From Luteibacter anthropi (GTDB taxonomy: Bacteria; Pseudomonadota; Gammaproteobacteria; Xanthomonadales; Rhodanobacteraceae), in the NCBI RefSeq assembly GCF_011759365.1, contig NZ_JAARLZ010000003.1, forward strand, positions 485,021 through 549,020: 64,000 bases of DNA, given 5' to 3'. Below, piece by piece: positions 51,953 to 60,947 of this stretch (position 1 is the first letter of the stretch; every line of letters starts with the position of its first letter). The notes beneath the pieces are model-generated. The model had not been told where the DNA came from, searched no databases, and was given only the letters and a program-made list of their open reading frames with translations. The translations under genes were made by a program, and so were the position numbers.

Positions 51953-54317
51953 TGGGCTTGCGGCGGCGGGTGATGCGCCAGCCTATGCCGGCCAGGAGCA
52001 GGACGACCACGCCGATTTCCACTGGCAGCCAGTGCCTCACGAAGCGCTTCGCCGCCACGATCTGCTCGGCCCGCTTCAACTCGCGCGCCCTGGCAAAATC
52101 CGGCTCCTCGCAGTTCCAGCCGAACGAATCGGCCCATTCCACGTAAGGCCCCTGCTTCACATACCGGGCGTAGTACGCCTTCGCCCGGCGCTGCCGCTCG
52201 TTCAATGGCTTGGTGGTATCGCCATCATCCGCTTCGCTGTAATCCGGCGGCCCTTCAAGCATCCAGTGGGTGGCCATGCACAGGCTGGCCGCGAAGGCCT
52301 GCGAGCGCGGCGGCAGCAGGTCGGCGGCCGATGCCGCCTTGTCGGAGGCGAGATAGCGATAGTGCAGGCGACGATCCGGCTGCGCCGCGCTGGCCTGGAA
52401 TCGCTGGCGCTCACCTTCGGTCACGTCGTCGCCCTTGAGCGAATCCATCGACTGGCCGCTGCCACCCTGGAAGTTGCCGCCGTTGTCGGCGTAGTCAGGC
52501 CCCTGCTCGTAGCCGATCAGCTCCATGCCGTGCTCGCGGGCGATCTTCGCCGCCGTGTAGCGTGCCTCGGCCTTGCCGATGTCCGTCCAGGCATGATCGC
52601 CATCGTGCAGCGCTTCCGCATAGGCCTTCGCCGTGGCGCGCAGATCGACGTCGGAGAAGCGCTTGTCGATGCCCTGTGGAAAGTACGCATAGGCATCGTC
52701 ATAACGCTCCGCACGCATAAGCCGACGCGCCAGCAGCCATCGCAGGCGATCATTCACAGGCAAAGGCTGGTACGGCGCGTCCTTGTCGTCCGGCTTCGTC
52801 GCCGGAGGCGGCGATGCCGGCGCATGCGCATCCACGAACGACTTCAACTCATCCACCGTGAGCACGCGCTCGGCGATGTAGTTCATGTCGTTGCCGTAAC
52901 CGGCTCCGGACACCTCACCGTCGTAGTCATACACATTGCCATCGCCACCGACCTTCGTCGCGGCCTCGTACATGCGCGTCATCGCCTCGACATACTCGCC
53001 GCGCGCCAGTGACAACACGCCGCGCTCGCCCATCACCTGCTCGATACTCGATGGTTCAAGCGAAGCCTTCGGATCGTCCACACGCGGGAACGCCTGCGCG
53101 GCCTCGGCATAGGCACGCGCCGCCGCATCACGATCGCCCTTGCGCAACGCGAGCTTTGCACGCACCCACGCGGCCAGCGGACCGTCGGCCTTCGCCACGA
53201 GACGCTCCGCGTCGTCATAGCGCCCCAGCTGGTAGTTGAGCGAAGCCAGTCGATCGGCGGAGGCGATCTTGTCGGGCGCCACCTTCGCCAGCGCCTCGAC
53301 AAGCGTCACCAGCACCGGCTCGGGCTTACCATCCGCCGTCTGCGGCGCAACGCGGGCCAGCGCATACGTAACCAGCAGACGCTGCGATACTGGCCCATCC
53401 ACCAGTGCCGCCACCTGCTCCGGATGCCCCAGCACCGCGCCCGCGATCGACGCCAGCGACTGCACGGCGCTTTGCGAACCGTGACCGGCCTGCGCGGCAT
53501 AAAGCGCGATGGCGTGCTTCAGATCGCCCGGCGCCAGCTTCGCCACGCATTCGCGATCATTGACGAAATCCACCCACATGCATGGCTTGCCATCCACATA
53601 GAGGCTGAGTGCGGCCTCCTCGCCAAAACTGGCCACTGCCAGCCCCTGCGCATCGGACGCCCCGGCCAGTACGCGAGTACGCACCTGCTGGAACGCCTTC
53701 GCCGACGCATCGCGCTCCGTCGTAAAACCCGCACCGTTCGCGTGTCCGGCACGCAAGGCATGCGAGCGACCCAGCATGTATGCTGCCCATGCGCCCCGCC
53801 GCACGGCCTGATCCTGTGGCAACGCCAGCACGGCTTCGAACCGCGCCTGCGCGCGATTGAGCGCACCGCCATCAAAGGTGGTGCACGACGCATCGCCGCC
53901 ACCGCCCGCGTTGCCATCCGTGTCGGATGCAGAAGCGCAAGCCTTCATGGCAAGGTTCCAGTCCACGGCGCCGGCGGCATACAGGCGCACATCCTCCGGC
54001 AGACCCGCACCGGCCGAATAAGCCTCGTCACCCGAACCTGCCGCCATCAGGGCCTTCACCTTCTCCGCCTGATCCGCCGGCAGATCGGGCCCGGCCTTCG
54101 GCTCCGCATCATAGGGACCGGACTCGACCGCCTTCAGGCCATCGGTGGCCGGCAACAGGTGCGCCGCCTCGAAAGCGAACGTGTTCTGCGGTACGGCGGC
54201 AAGCGTGACCGCGCGGTTGTCCAGCATCTGCGACGGGAAGTCCGGGCCGCAGGCCCAGGCAACCGCGCCGGCAAAGGCGATGGCGCAACCGATCGCGAGC
54301 GTGGAGGGCTTCATCAT
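51948..54317 (-). CDS. Large exported TPR-like protein with C-terminal membrane anchor
   Basis: 789 residues. The signal peptide is MKPSTLAIGCAIAFAGAVAW-AC, and the mature start ACGPDFPSQMLDNRA has an early Cys. The middle is helical repeat sequence of TPR or Sel1 type (LNRAQARFEAVLALPQDQ; LNYQLGRYDDAERLVAKADG; LRKGDRDAAARAYAEAAQAF). A C-terminal hydrophobic segment (LPVEIGVVVLLLAGIGWRI) followed by TRRRKPM anchors it in the inner membrane with the TPR part periplasmic. The function is not recognised. It overlaps the upstream DUF3142 gene by four bases. The stop codon TAG lies in a REP element. Confidence 0.75.
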   Translation of the reverse strand: MMKPSTLAIGCAIAFAGAVAWACGPDFPSQMLDNRAVTLAAVPQNTFAFEAAHLLPATDGLKAVESGPYDAEPKAGPDLPADQAEKVKALMAAGSGDEAYSAGAGLPEDVRLYAAGAVDWNLAMKACASASDTDGNAGGGGDASCTTFDGGALNRAQARFEAVLALPQDQAVRRGAWAAYMLGRSHALRAGHANGAGFTTERDASAKAFQQVRTRVLAGASDAQGLAVASFGEEAALSLYVDGKPCMWVDFVNDRECVAKLAPGDLKHAIALYAAQAGHGSQSAVQSLASIAGAVLGHPEQVAALVDGPVSQRLLVTYALARVAPQTADGKPEPVLVTLVEALAKVAPDKIASADRLASLNYQLGRYDDAERLVAKADGPLAAWVRAKLALRKGDRDAAARAYAEAAQAFPRVDDPKASLEPSSIEQVMGERGVLSLARGEYVEAMTRMYEAATKVGGDGNVYDYDGEVSGAGYGNDMNYIAERVLTVDELKSFVDAHAPASPPPATKPDDKDAPYQPLPVNDRLRWLLARRLMRAERYDDAYAYFPQGIDKRFSDVDLRATAKAYAEALHDGDHAWTDIGKAEARYTAAKIAREHGMELIGYEQGPDYADNGGNFQGGSGQSMDSLKGDDVTEGERQRFQASAAQPDRRLHYRYLASDKAASAADLLPPRSQAFAASLCMATHWMLEGPPDYSEADDGDTTKPLNERQRRAKAYYARYVKQGPYVEWADSFGWNCEEPDFARARELKRAEQIVAAKRFVRHWLPVEIGVVVLLLAGIGWRITRRRKPM

Positions 54318-55504
54318 GAAACGGGCTTTCCTTGGGCTGAAAGAGATACGGTAGTACCAGGCGCGCAGCGCGCCCAGCCAATGGGACGGGAGGCATGCGC
54401 AGGCAAAGGACGCGCCTGCACCGCGACAAGCGAAAGCGATTCACCGGTACGTTTCAATGCATAACCATCGATACCGTCGGCCAGCGTACAACCTGCGGGC
54501 AGATCCACGCGTACCGGCGCCTCGGCATCCACGGCACCGGGATTCTCGATGATGACGTCGGAGGGTTGATCCGGCCCGGCCACGCTCAGCGACACCTTCA
54601 CCGGTTCGGTTTCGAGATGCCCGCTGACCACGCCACGCCAGGTGGCGAGGCTCCAGGCCCGCGTATCCTCAACGGTAGGCAACCGGAACCAGACGACACC
54701 GGCAAGCCGGGGCGGCCGGTGATCGCGCAAGTGCTCCACGAACGCCAGCACCGTGGCCGGCGCGGCATACAGTTCGGAAGCCACGGCACCCGCCGCCAGG
54801 GCGGCGGATTCGCTCTCCACCGCAAGCAACGAGCCATCGGCATTCCAGCTCACCCGCGAACCATACGTCGGCAACGCCACCCGGAACGGCCTGCGCGTCC
54901 GCTTCGCGAAATCAGCGACCCAGCGTGACGCCACGTCGGGATTGAACAGTCCGGCCTGGGGCGCCTGAACGGCATGCACCTGCAATACGGACTCATCGGG
55001 AATCGCCAGCAACGCATTCAGATCCGCCGACCCCAGCCAGGTAGGCAAGGCCGTGATGGAAAGCGGCGTCTTGCCCAGCCGTTGTTTCAACCGCTGCAAG
55101 AAATCCGCATAAGCCGGCAGCCGCGACGTCGGGCAGTCATAGTCGATCTCGACCCCGGCCACTGCCGGCCAGCGCTTGCGCACCTCGTCGATGCGGTCGA
55201 CGAGATCATCCGCATCAAAACGGGCCAGGCGTCCATCGATGCGTATCACGGCGATAGCGGGACGCCCCCCGAGCGAGGCCGTGTCCGGGGTAAAGGCATG
55301 GAAACGACCGTCGCGATCCGCCTGCGCCGCAAGCACCCGCCAGTCGCGCACCAGATCGGCCGACGCGGCAATGGCATCGCGCAGCCCCGGCGTCCATTGC
55401 CGCTGCCAGATATAAGCATCGTGGCTGAGCGGCGGCGGACGATGACAGGCAGCAAGCGGCACAAGCACCGCCAGCGTCAACATGGTCCGGACGAATTTCG
55501 TCAC
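54314..55504 (-). CDS. DUF3142-type lipoprotein
   Basis: 396 residues from GTG at 55504, chosen for the GAAGGG ribosome site upstream; ATG 55483 is the alternative. The signal ends in a lipobox (VLVPLAACHRPP). The core has a TIM-barrel-like pattern with IAVIRIDGRLARFD, VAGVEIDYDCPTSRLPAYADFL (the DUF3142 signature with acidic residues), LGKTPLSITALPTWLG and LAGVVWFRLPT, suggesting a glycosidase-like fold of unknown activity. The stop/start overlap (ATGA) with the TPR protein gene implies the two work together in the envelope. Confidence 0.8.
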   Translation of the reverse strand: MTKFVRTMLTLAVLVPLAACHRPPPLSHDAYIWQRQWTPGLRDAIAASADLVRDWRVLAAQADRDGRFHAFTPDTASLGGRPAIAVIRIDGRLARFDADDLVDRIDEVRKRWPAVAGVEIDYDCPTSRLPAYADFLQRLKQRLGKTPLSITALPTWLGSADLNALLAIPDESVLQVHAVQAPQAGLFNPDVASRWVADFAKRTRRPFRVALPTYGSRVSWNADGSLLAVESESAALAAGAVASELYAAPATVLAFVEHLRDHRPPRLAGVVWFRLPTVEDTRAWSLATWRGVVSGHLETEPVKVSLSVAGPDQPSDVIIENPGAVDAEAPVRVDLPAGCTLADGIDGYALKRTGESLSLVAVQARPLPAHASRPIGWARCAPGTTVSLSAQGKPVS

Positions 55505-55590
55505 ACGGCAAGCCCTTCCCCCGCGCGAGATGCGGGCATGGCCCATTCTATCCAGACCGCAGATGGATCAACGCTGAAAACCCCGACCCA

Positions 55591-55677
55591 TGTAGGAGCG
55601 CGCCTTGCGCGCGACCGGTGGTATCGAATCGATGAAGATATTCGCGACAACCGGTCGCGCGCAGGCGCGCTCCTACA
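55591..55677. repeat. Paired REP upstream of the DUF3142 gene
   Basis: The left arm is TGTAGGAGCGCGCCTTGCGC and the right arm GGTCGCGCGCAGGCGCGCTC ends CTACA. It marks the left part of the 580-base gene-free interval 55505-56084. Confidence 0.9.
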
Positions 55678-55699
55678 ACAAGCCGCGACCACGTTGGAC

Positions 55700-56045
55700 A
55701 GAGGCGGCGGGGGCGGCCCTTGGCGCGACTTGATGGAGGTGAGGGGAGTGGGCGGAAAAGGCCCGAAGGGGACGGGTCAGGATGACCCGTCTTTCTCGCC
55801 GAGGCACGGAGGCCGAGTCGAGAAACCCCGCCCGCTCCCCGTGCCCGAAGGGGCGAAGCCATAAGACACTGAGCCGCGCAGCGGCTCCTCCTTTCCCGAG
55901 GGACACCGTAGGCCGGAGCGACAAGGGCCGCCCCCGTCGGCTCGTTCGCCGCCACGCTCACGCGCCGAGTGCGAGGCCGTTAGGCGAGCCTTTCCTACGG
56001 AGCGACGCACCACATGGGCTGCTTTACTACGGAGCGGCAACGTTT
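55700..56045. other. Structured GC-rich non-coding stretch of unknown nature
   Basis: No frame here has a ribosome site or recognisable product. It contains a perfect hairpin at 55771-55791 (GACGGGTCA, loop GGA, TGACCCGTC) followed by a short T-rich run, a CCGCGCAGCGG palindrome, many CCGAGG/CCGAAGG-type short words, and a near-repeat TCCTACGGAGCGAC...TACTACGGAGCGGC toward the right end. It lies between two REP elements. I recall similar patterned intergenic blocks in Lysobacterales genomes, but cannot name the element. Confidence 0.4.
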
Positions 56046-56048
56046 CAA

Positions 56049-56076
56049 CCGGTCGCGCGCGAGGCGCGCTCCTACA
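56049..56076. repeat. REP half-element after the response-regulator gene
   Basis: CCGGTCGCGCGCGAGGCGCG followed by CTCCTACA. It ends eight bases before the stop codon of the response-regulator gene (minus strand). Confidence 0.88.
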
Positions 56077-56084
56077 GGGGTGTG

Positions 56085-56687
56085 TTAGAGCCAGCCTTTT
56101 TGTCTGGCCAGGCGGTAGGCTTCGATGCGGTTTGCTGCGCCGAGCTTTCCGATGGCTTCGGAGAGGTAGTTGCGTACCGTGCCGTGCGACAGGTTCAACT
56201 GGGTGCCGATGTCGCTTGCGGAATGGCCCTCCCCCGCAAGGCGCAGCACCTGCCGCTCGCGGTCGTTCAGTGGATCGGCCTCCGACCACGCCTCCAGCGC
56301 CAGCTGCGGATCGATCGCCCGGCCGCCCCGGTGCACGGTACGCAACGCATCGGCCAGGTTCTCGGCCGGCGCATCCTTCAGCAGGTAACCGCCCACCCCC
56401 GCATCCAGCGCGCGGCGCAGGAAACCCGGGCGGGCAAACGTCGTGACGATCACCACCTTCACCGGCAGCTCATGGCGACGCACGCGCTGGGCGATCTCCA
56501 GTCCCGTCAGCCCCGGCATCTCGATGTCGGTCACCAGCACGTCCGGCTTCAGGCGTTGCAGCTCGCGCCAGGCGGTTTCGCCATCCGGCGCCGAACCCAG
56601 CACCTCGATATCCGACTCCAGGTTCAGCAGCGCCGACAGCGCGCCGCGCACCATGGCCTGATCTTCCGCCAGCAGGACGCGGATCAT
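56085..56687 (-). CDS. NarL/DesR-type response regulator
   Basis: 200 residues. The receiver has VLLAEDQAMVRGAL, phospho-Asp in VLVTDIEMPGLTG near 54, and GYLLKDAPAE. The C-terminal LuxR-type helix-turn-helix has LNDRERQVLRLAGEGHSASDIG and LNLSHGTVRNYLSEAIGKLG. Its start overlaps the stop of the nearest histidine kinase (ATGA). Regulators of this kind paired with DesK kinases and ABC-2 exporters usually control the exporter operon itself. It is the last gene of a six-gene operon with three kinases and a two-gene transporter. Confidence 0.92.
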   Translation of the reverse strand: MIRVLLAEDQAMVRGALSALLNLESDIEVLGSAPDGETAWRELQRLKPDVLVTDIEMPGLTGLEIAQRVRRHELPVKVVIVTTFARPGFLRRALDAGVGGYLLKDAPAENLADALRTVHRGGRAIDPQLALEAWSEADPLNDRERQVLRLAGEGHSASDIGTQLNLSHGTVRNYLSEAIGKLGAANRIEAYRLARQKGWL

Positions 56688-57811
56688 GCGGCCGGCTCCG
56701 AAACCAGCGCCAGTCCGATCTGGAGCGACGTGCCCTGCTTCGCCGGCGAGTCGATCGCCAGCCGCCCGCCGATCTGGCGCACGCGCTCGCGCATGCCCGA
56801 CACGCCATTGCCATGCGCGGCGAGACCGCCGCATCCGTTATCCGTGATCCGCATCGAGAATTCCTGTCCGTTCCGGGTAATGACCACCCGCGCGGCGGTG
56901 GCCTGCGAGTGACGATGTATGTTGGTGACCGCTTCGCGCAATACCAGCGAAAGCGACGCCTGCACGGCAGGCGGCAGGTCGAGCGAATCGGGCAGATCCA
57001 TATCGAACGCGATGCCTGAGGCTTCCAGCATCACGCGCGCCGATACCAGTTCACTGGCCAGGTCGCCCGAACGAAGGCCGCTCACCGCGCTGCGCACCTC
57101 GGTCAAGGTATGCCGCGCGACACGCTCCACCTCTTCCATCTCCTGCTGTGCCCTTGCCGGATCGGCCAGCGCAAGGCGCCGGGCCAGTTCGGATTTCAGG
57201 GTGATGAGCGAGAGCGTGTGCCCCAGCAGGTCGTGAAGATCGCGGCCAATGCGCTCGCGCTCTGCCAGCGTAGCCAGACGGCGCACCTCGGCCTGTGACA
57301 AACGTAGTTCGGCATCGCGGCGTGCCGAGCGGACATAGAGATAGTTGCTCACCCCGCCGACGATGCCACTGACGAACACCAGGGCGACATGAAGCCAGGG
57401 CACCTGGAACATCACATGCCAGAGGGCGGTCAACAGCGACGCCGCAACCGACAGGCTCAACCACAGGCGCAACCGCCCCTCGAACGCGAGCAACGACAGT
57501 CCGATCACTACGTAGCCGAGAGCCAGCGGATTGACCGGCCAGAGCACAAAGCCGAGTACGACGATAGCCACCGCGAACCGGCTCATACGATGCTGCGGAC
57601 CGAAAAACACCTGCCGATAGCAGGCGAAGTAGACCGGAATGGACAGCAGGGTGGGCACCAGCCATGTCCAGTCTCCCCCTTTCAGGGACCACGGCGCCTG
57701 GATCAACGCCACCAGCCAGAACGTCTGCAGGACAAACTGCCACTTCAGGAACGGTGGCGAATTCAGGCTGCCAAGCAGCGAATCCCTGGCCGGTACAGGC
57801 AGGCGGATCAC
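56684..57811 (-). CDS. DesK-type sensor histidine kinase 1
   Basis: 375 residues. About five N-terminal hydrophobic segments (near 25-150) are followed by the HisKA_3 box ERERIGRDLHDLLGHTLSLI with the phospho-His in DLHDLLGH, and an HATPase domain (LREAVTNIHRHSQATAA; RITDNGCGGLAAHGNGVSGM). It is the most diverged of three tandem kinases: its membrane part differs from those of kinases 2 and 3. It is coupled by four-base overlaps to both kinase 2 and the response regulator. Confidence 0.92.
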   Translation of the reverse strand: MIRLPVPARDSLLGSLNSPPFLKWQFVLQTFWLVALIQAPWSLKGGDWTWLVPTLLSIPVYFACYRQVFFGPQHRMSRFAVAIVVLGFVLWPVNPLALGYVVIGLSLLAFEGRLRLWLSLSVAASLLTALWHVMFQVPWLHVALVFVSGIVGGVSNYLYVRSARRDAELRLSQAEVRRLATLAERERIGRDLHDLLGHTLSLITLKSELARRLALADPARAQQEMEEVERVARHTLTEVRSAVSGLRSGDLASELVSARVMLEASGIAFDMDLPDSLDLPPAVQASLSLVLREAVTNIHRHSQATAARVVITRNGQEFSMRITDNGCGGLAAHGNGVSGMRERVRQIGGRLAIDSPAKQGTSLQIGLALVSEPAA

Positions 57812-59004
57812 GATGGCAGTTCCGCCTGCGTCAGGGGCGCGTGCAGGCGCTCCACCGGCAGCAAGGGCACCGATACGCGCAGGCGCGTGCCTTTGCCACG
57901 AGGCGATTCGATCGCCAGCGTGCCACCCATGGCGCGCACTCTTTCACGCATGCCACAGAGGCCGTTGCCTTCCTCCGTCACCCCGCCCTGCCCGTTGTCG
58001 GCAATGCACAGGGTCAGCACGGTGCCCTGCACTTCGACCTTCGCCTCGGCAATGGAAGCCCGCGCATGTCGGTGGATATTCGTGACTGCCTCGCGCAGCA
58101 CCAGCGCCAGTCCCGCCTCGAAGCGCTCGGGGAGTGCCGGCAGATCGCTGACGTACTCGAAGTGGACCATCGAGGCACTCAGCAGCAAGCGCGCCGACGC
58201 CAGTTCGGCGGCAATGCCAGTGGCCCGGATACCCGTCACCGCCGAGCGCACCTCGGCCAGCGCATGCCGGGCCACCCGCTCGGCTTCCTCGATCTCGCGC
58301 CGCGCCGCGTCGGTGTCGCGATCGATGAGTCGCCGCGACAGCTCCAGCTTCAGCGTGATCAACGAAAGCGTATGCCCCAGCAGGTCGTGAAGATCACGAC
58401 CGATGCGCTCGCGCTCGGCCGTGGCGGCCAGGCGGCGCACCTCGTCATGTGAAAGCTTCAGCTCGGCATCATGCTGGGCATTGGCCCGGTAGAACTGGTT
58501 GACCAGGCCCACGGAGAACGCGATGAGCGAAATCATCATCGCCGCCTGCCAGGGCCAGTGGTGCAAGGTCATCGTGGTAACGACGAACAGGCCCACCAGC
58601 AGCGCGATGCGCAGGATCGCCATGCGCTGCGAGGTGTTCACCCCAATGAATGAACACGCATAGATGATGTAGCAGGCACCGCCGTTGTTATTGGTATAGA
58701 GCGTGGCAAAACCCAGCGCGGCGATGCCGATGGCAAACAGCGGCGCATAACGAACAGGCCGGATCTGCACCTGCCAGTACATCAGCAGGAACACGGGCAA
58801 CGAGACGACCGTGACCAGGTACCAGTAGGGCGGCAGCTCATCCCGGCTGAACAGGTCCACGAAGACGTAGACGATCCAGATCAGGTGGAAGTAGCTGGCG
58901 AAGCGCGCGCGCGGCTTGTCGCGGAAACGGGTCCACAACGAATCCGGTGCCGGCTGGAACCACGAGCTTGCCATGAGGGTATCCGTCGGGAGGCTGGGTA
59001 TCAT
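57808..59004 (-). CDS. DesK-type sensor histidine kinase 2
   Basis: 398 residues. The N-terminus (SWFQPAPDSLWTRFRDKPRA) and the five or six membrane segments are closely similar to kinase 3 (YFHLIWIVYVFVDLF is shared word for word). HisKA_3 is ERERIGRDLHDLLGHTLSLI, and the HATPase has LREAVTNIHRHARASIAEA and CIADNGQGGVTEEGNGLCGM. It has an extra C-terminal tail (LLPVERLHAPLTQAELPS). ATG 59004 overlaps the kinase 3 stop; an internal ATG at 58974 is the alternative. It is a recent tandem duplicate of kinase 3. Confidence 0.92.
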   Translation of the reverse strand: MIPSLPTDTLMASSWFQPAPDSLWTRFRDKPRARFASYFHLIWIVYVFVDLFSRDELPPYWYLVTVVSLPVFLLMYWQVQIRPVRYAPLFAIGIAALGFATLYTNNNGGACYIIYACSFIGVNTSQRMAILRIALLVGLFVVTTMTLHHWPWQAAMMISLIAFSVGLVNQFYRANAQHDAELKLSHDEVRRLAATAERERIGRDLHDLLGHTLSLITLKLELSRRLIDRDTDAARREIEEAERVARHALAEVRSAVTGIRATGIAAELASARLLLSASMVHFEYVSDLPALPERFEAGLALVLREAVTNIHRHARASIAEAKVEVQGTVLTLCIADNGQGGVTEEGNGLCGMRERVRAMGGTLAIESPRGKGTRLRVSVPLLPVERLHAPLTQAELPS

Positions 59005-60152
59005 GCTACTTCACCCCTGTGGGTCAACGTACGCACCGGCAATGCGATGCGCAGGCGCGTGCCTGCTCCTCGCGGCGAGTCGATGCTGAGCGTGCCGTCC
59101 AGTGCCCGGATCCGCTCGCGCATGCCGTTCAGGCCGTTACCTCCTTCCGTCACCCCGCCCTGGCCATTGTCGGAAATACAGAACATGAGCGTGTTTCCCC
59201 GCATCTCTACCCGGGCTTCGGCGATAGACGCCCGGGCGTGCCGGTGGATGTTCGTGACAGCTTCGCGCAGTACCAGCGCCAGACCCGTCTCAACGCGTTC
59301 GGGTAAGGTGGGCAGGTCATTGAGGTAGTCGAACTGCACCATGGAGGCGTTGAGCAACAAGCGCGCCGACGCCAGCTCGGCGGCCATGCCGGTGGTGCGG
59401 ACGCCGGTGACTGCCGAACGCACCTCGCCCAGTGCGTGCCTGGCCACTCCTTCGGCCTCTTCAAGCTCACGGCGTGCCGCAGCACCATCGCGATCAATGA
59501 GGCGACGCGAAAGCTCCAGCTTCAGCGTGATCAGCGACAGCGTATGCCCCAGCAGGTCGTGAAGGTCACGGCCGATGCGCTCACGCTCGGCCGTGGCGGC
59601 CAGCCGTCGCACCTCGTCGTGGGAGAGTTTCAGCTCGGCATCGTGTTGCGCGGTGGCCCGGTAGAACTGGCTGAGGATGCCGACTGCAAAAGCCATGACG
59701 GCCACGATCAGCGAGGCCGGCCAGGGCCATCCATTGAAGATGGTGACCAAGCCGACACTGATGACTGTGAGCACGATGAGGCGTACGACGGCCGCGCGTT
59801 GCGACGCATTCACACCGATAAACGAGCAGCCATAAATGACGTAGCAGACGCCCCCGTTATGTCCGTCGGCGAGCATCGCCAGCCCGAGCAGGGCCATGGT
59901 GAGTGCAAAGAGCGGTGCATAACGCGCGGGACGCAGATGCACCTGCCAGTACAACAGAAGGAACACCGGAAGCGACAAGGCCGTGATGGCGTACCAGTCG
60001 ATGGGCAGGCCACCCTTGTTGAACAGATCGACGAAGACGTAGACGATCCAGATCAGGTGGAAATAGCTGGCCAGTCGCGTGCGCGGCTTGTCGCGGAATC
60101 GCGACCACAGCGAATCTGGCGCCGACTGAAACCACGTACTTCCCATGACCAT
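59001..60152 (-). CDS. DesK-type sensor histidine kinase 3
   Basis: 383 residues, starting MVMGSTWFQSAPDSLWSRF with AGGAC upstream. The membrane domain includes YFHLIWIVYVFVDLF and CYVIYGCSFIGVNASQR, shared with kinase 2 (CYIIYACSFIGVNTSQR). HisKA_3 is identical at ERERIGRDLHDLLGHTLSLI, and the HATPase has CISDNGQGGVTEGGNGLNGM. It lies 15 bases after the ABC permease stop. With kinase 2 it could sense a related signal, feeding the single response regulator downstream. Confidence 0.92.
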   Translation of the reverse strand: MVMGSTWFQSAPDSLWSRFRDKPRTRLASYFHLIWIVYVFVDLFNKGGLPIDWYAITALSLPVFLLLYWQVHLRPARYAPLFALTMALLGLAMLADGHNGGVCYVIYGCSFIGVNASQRAAVVRLIVLTVISVGLVTIFNGWPWPASLIVAVMAFAVGILSQFYRATAQHDAELKLSHDEVRRLAATAERERIGRDLHDLLGHTLSLITLKLELSRRLIDRDGAAARRELEEAEGVARHALGEVRSAVTGVRTTGMAAELASARLLLNASMVQFDYLNDLPTLPERVETGLALVLREAVTNIHRHARASIAEARVEMRGNTLMFCISDNGQGGVTEGGNGLNGMRERIRALDGTLSIDSPRGAGTRLRIALPVRTLTHRGEVA

Positions 60153-60167
60153 CGTCCTTTTTCCCCC

Positions 60168-60947
60168 TCAACCCTGGTGGCGCAGACGCCGCGCGGCGAC
60201 AAACAGGAAAACCGCCGTGAACCCGAGCAATACGGCCACATGCACCGCATCGCCCCCCTCGCCCAGTCCCACCGCCGAAAGTGCGAGGCGATCCAGATGG
60301 TACGCCGGCCACAGCGGGGCGATCGACTGGATCACGTGCGGCATGGCCGACAGCGGAAACCACAGCCCCGACAGGAAGGCCATCGGCAGGTAGATGAGGT
60401 TGGCCGTACCGGGTGCCGCCTGGCCCTTCACAAGGGTACCTATCATGAGACCGAGGGCGCAGAACGGCAGCGTGCCAAGGATTTCCACGAGATAGAACGC
60501 CGCCACCCGCGATGCCGTCATCGGAGCGCCGGCCACGAAGATCGCGAGGATCAGCAAGGCGGAGCACACCACCGTAGCGACGAAGAGGGCCATGCACATC
60601 TTGCCGAACAGGTAGGCCCCCGGCGGCATGGGCAACGCGCGCTTGAGCGTGAGCAGGCCACTCTCACGCTCGATGGCCAGCGACACGCCGAAGCCGAACA
60701 GGCCCGGGGACATGACGCCGAAGGTGCCGTAGGAAGCCAGCAGGTAACGGGTAGCCTCCGGCGAATTGGAGTGCGCCAGCACGATGCCGAACATCACGTA
60801 AAACGTGGTCGGAAAGAGCAGGATCGGCAGGAGGAAGCCCGGATTGCGCATGTAGCGCAGGCATTCACTGCGGATCTCCTGCAGGTAGGCATTGAGCAGT
60901 CGCGCGGTGGTCATCACCGGCGTGGCCGTGCTTTCGATGGTGCTCAT
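60168..60947 (-). CDS. ABC-2-type transporter permease
   Basis: 259 residues with six hydrophobic segments, including PILLFPTTFYVMFGIVL, LFGFGVSLAIERESGLLTLK (the conserved cytoplasmic E-R-E-x-G segment after TM2), VVCSALLILAIFVAGAP and LIYLPMAFLSGLWFPLSAM (the signature before the last helices). It forms an exporter with the ATPase gene upstream, whose stop overlaps this start (ATGA). The substrate is unknown; such exporters are often tied to peptide, lipid or antibiotic efflux. Confidence 0.9.
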   Translation of the reverse strand: MSTIESTATPVMTTARLLNAYLQEIRSECLRYMRNPGFLLPILLFPTTFYVMFGIVLAHSNSPEATRYLLASYGTFGVMSPGLFGFGVSLAIERESGLLTLKRALPMPPGAYLFGKMCMALFVATVVCSALLILAIFVAGAPMTASRVAAFYLVEILGTLPFCALGLMIGTLVKGQAAPGTANLIYLPMAFLSGLWFPLSAMPHVIQSIAPLWPAYHLDRLALSAVGLGEGGDAVHVAVLLGFTAVFLFVAARRLRHQG

